A stretch of 64,000 nt of DNA from Hirundichthys speculiger (lineage: Eukaryota; Chordata; Actinopteri; Beloniformes; Exocoetidae), in NCBI GenBank assembly GCA_018398805.1, contig JAGFBZ010000336.1:62001-126000 (forward strand), read 5' to 3'. The translations under genes were made by a program, and so were the position numbers. Positions 62,246 to 64,000 of this stretch are shown here, one piece after another; the stretch's first letter is position 1; each line of letters begins with the position of its first letter. A model generated the notes under the pieces. That model was not told where the DNA came from. It made no database searches and saw only the letters and a program-made list of their open reading frames with translations.

Positions 62246-64000
62246 GTCTCCGGGACCTTGAGGGCCCAAAGCACCAGTTCATCACTACGAATGATTATAA
62301 GATTGGCCAATTCGATCTCACACTATGGGGCTCAAAAACTGCACATTGCACACACATGTTTCTTGTCTCCTGCTCCATCTGGAAAGTGTGGAGACACAGC
62401 TTAGATCACTGCTACCGATGCTATGTCACCGTGCTGCTACTCTGCTGTGACACAGCGACTCGCATTTTCAGCCTTTCCACACTTTCTCACTACGCAATGA
62501 TGTTCACATGTGACATCGTGCTGCATGCGTGACCACATGCTTAGTACATGACATCGTTGATGTTTGCCAGTTGTTGAAGCTTTTAGGGAGGAGCTGAGCA
62601 GACGGATGAAAGTAAACCTCCATCCAAGAGACCACTCAACCAACAGCCATCAAACACTTCACCATTGTTGAATGGTTAGGGTCAGAACTGAAATCATGTG
62701 ACTAGATTAAAAATTAATGTATGTGATTCGGTTTAGAGGTTAAAAAAAAATGGTTGGGGTTTAGTCTCATATTGAGGCTTTTCTTTACAAAACATCTCAC
62801 ATTTTTGATGCACCGATTCGTGTGTCACGTTTTGGAGACAGTCCGAATGTGTGAATTCCCCTCCACCCCCTTCCCCTGTCCGACCAGCTAAAAACAGAGG
62901 AACAAGACCAGTGTCTTACAAAACACAGATCTGATCAAATACAGTACCTACTTAGAGCTGGAGTGTGAAGCAGAGGCTGTATCGGTCAGTTATTTCTCTA
63001 AATCCATTTGTCTACAGGTGTGGGAAATGAGGTCGGAGCAGTGATGTTAATATTTCATAGAACACGTCAAAAAACACGAACACACATATAAGCTGCGGCC
63101 GCCGGTAAAATAAAAGCTTCCAGGACATCGCAGTGACGGCTGTTGCATGTATTAAAGTAAGATTAGAAACCGCTTTTCCTGCTGTAACACACTTGAACAA
63201 GTACTTAGTAACACCAGAGGAAAAACAAGCCCTCTGCTGTTGCAGCGTGAGTAGTAGAGGACTGGAGCTTTCTGGCGTAATGAGATCGCTAATTAGCTCA
63301 ATAGGTGAATTCACAGTAATTTGTGATCGTGAAGTTGGCAGGTTGAGACTCCAAGTGTTCTCAAGGGATTATTGCATTACAGTGTAACTGATGTAAGAAT
63401 AATATAAGATAAAAAAATTCTGGTTGCTGGCAGGAAGTCCAGCAGAGGATGACCAAAGGCTCTCCTGTCATGAGCTTAATTCTTATAATGTGTATTAAAT
63501 CATCTGCTCTTCTTTAATTAGCTCTTACACTGTTTTTTTCCCCTCTGTCTTTTATATTCATCCATCCATCCCGGATAAATGTGTTTGCATACCTATCTCA
63601 TCTTGTTTGGAGTTTGGGAGGACTGGAGCTGTTAGTGGGCAAAAGGTGGGTACACCCTGGACAGGTCACCAGTCCATCACTGGCTACGAAATGTACTGTA
63701 ATGCATATTATACTGTAAATACTGTAAGTGTATCACAGATGAGGACAGATTCTTAAGAGAGGCTTAGCAGTTTATTAAAGAGTGCAGTTCGGACTTTTTA
63801 AGAAGTGGGACCGCTGGACTGCTGAGGTACCGCCCCCAACGTCCACGGGATGTTGCAGAGCACAACATCCAGAGCCTGAAGGTACGTCCGGAAGACCTTA
63901 TTCCCCACATTTATTTTTAAACTACTCAACGATCTCGGGTTAAGGAAAAGTCCATGCCAGAGTCCATGGACGCAGCTACCTGTGTGGAAGACATGTTGCT
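62246..64000. other. No gene recognised; SINE-like tail at 63560-63690
   Basis: The inverted SINE-like repeat ('attcatccatccatccc', 'gggtacaccctggacaggtc') lies at 63560-63690. Otherwise this is ordinary intergenic sequence. Open frames at 62158-62532 and 63012-63314 show no motif. Confidence 0.45.

Noticed and set aside
63780..63960. Possible coding exon ending 'cctgaag' before a gtacgt donor
   Set aside because: A short open stretch with no recognisable protein similarity and no matching upstream exon inside the window.

Overview
The window is vertebrate, almost certainly teleost, nuclear DNA. It is AT-rich with (GT)n and (AT)n tracts. It contains fish-type Tc1, hAT, PIF/Harbinger and piggyBac elements, LINE relics and SINE-like repeats. 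Its only recognisable host genes are spliced, single-V-domain immunoglobulin receptors. No bacterial-type operon, rRNA, tRNA or CRISPR was seen.

The biological core is 3.3-41 kb: a minus-strand tandem cluster of one family of cell-surface Ig receptors, in various states of decay. From spliced coordinates I rebuilt a five-exon gene: signal peptide, V domain, stalk plus transmembrane, short linker, and a tail with two ITIM-like tyrosines (VCYAAL and STYSAI types). The phases are 1-1-1-0 throughout. Locus B (17.9-22.0 kb) has an intact V domain. Locus E (38.2-40.9 kb) is complete except for a 2-base deletion in the V exon. Locus D (30.2-32.5 kb) and locus C (26.9-27.4 kb) are pseudogenes. A V-exon relic lies at 3.3-3.6 kb, and an orphan set of 3' exons at 10.9-11.7 kb. 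The layout fits an inhibitory receptor family (NITR-like or CD300-like) evolving by birth and death; the family name is inference.

5.76-12.79 kb and 12.79-19.80 kb are two near-identical 7-kb direct copies that differ mostly by small indels and meet at the only noted N (12789). This may be a gap-filling or haplotype assembly artefact rather than a true duplication, and it affects how locus B should be read.

41-64 kb has no host gene I can support. It holds mobile-element remains: a LINE reverse transcriptase, Tc1-type relics at about 48.7 and 52 kb, hAT-like copies, a PIF/Harbinger derivative with only its Myb-like gene (58.3-59.5 kb), SINE-like tails, a triplicated repeat (3.6, 45.5 and 62.1 kb) and an unidentified GC-rich island (41.3-42.1 kb). 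Within the cluster, 34.8-36.4 kb is an internally deleted piggyBac keeping only its C-terminal cysteine-rich domain, and 5.8-7.4 kb is a Tc1 element turned into a foldback with about 480-base arms.
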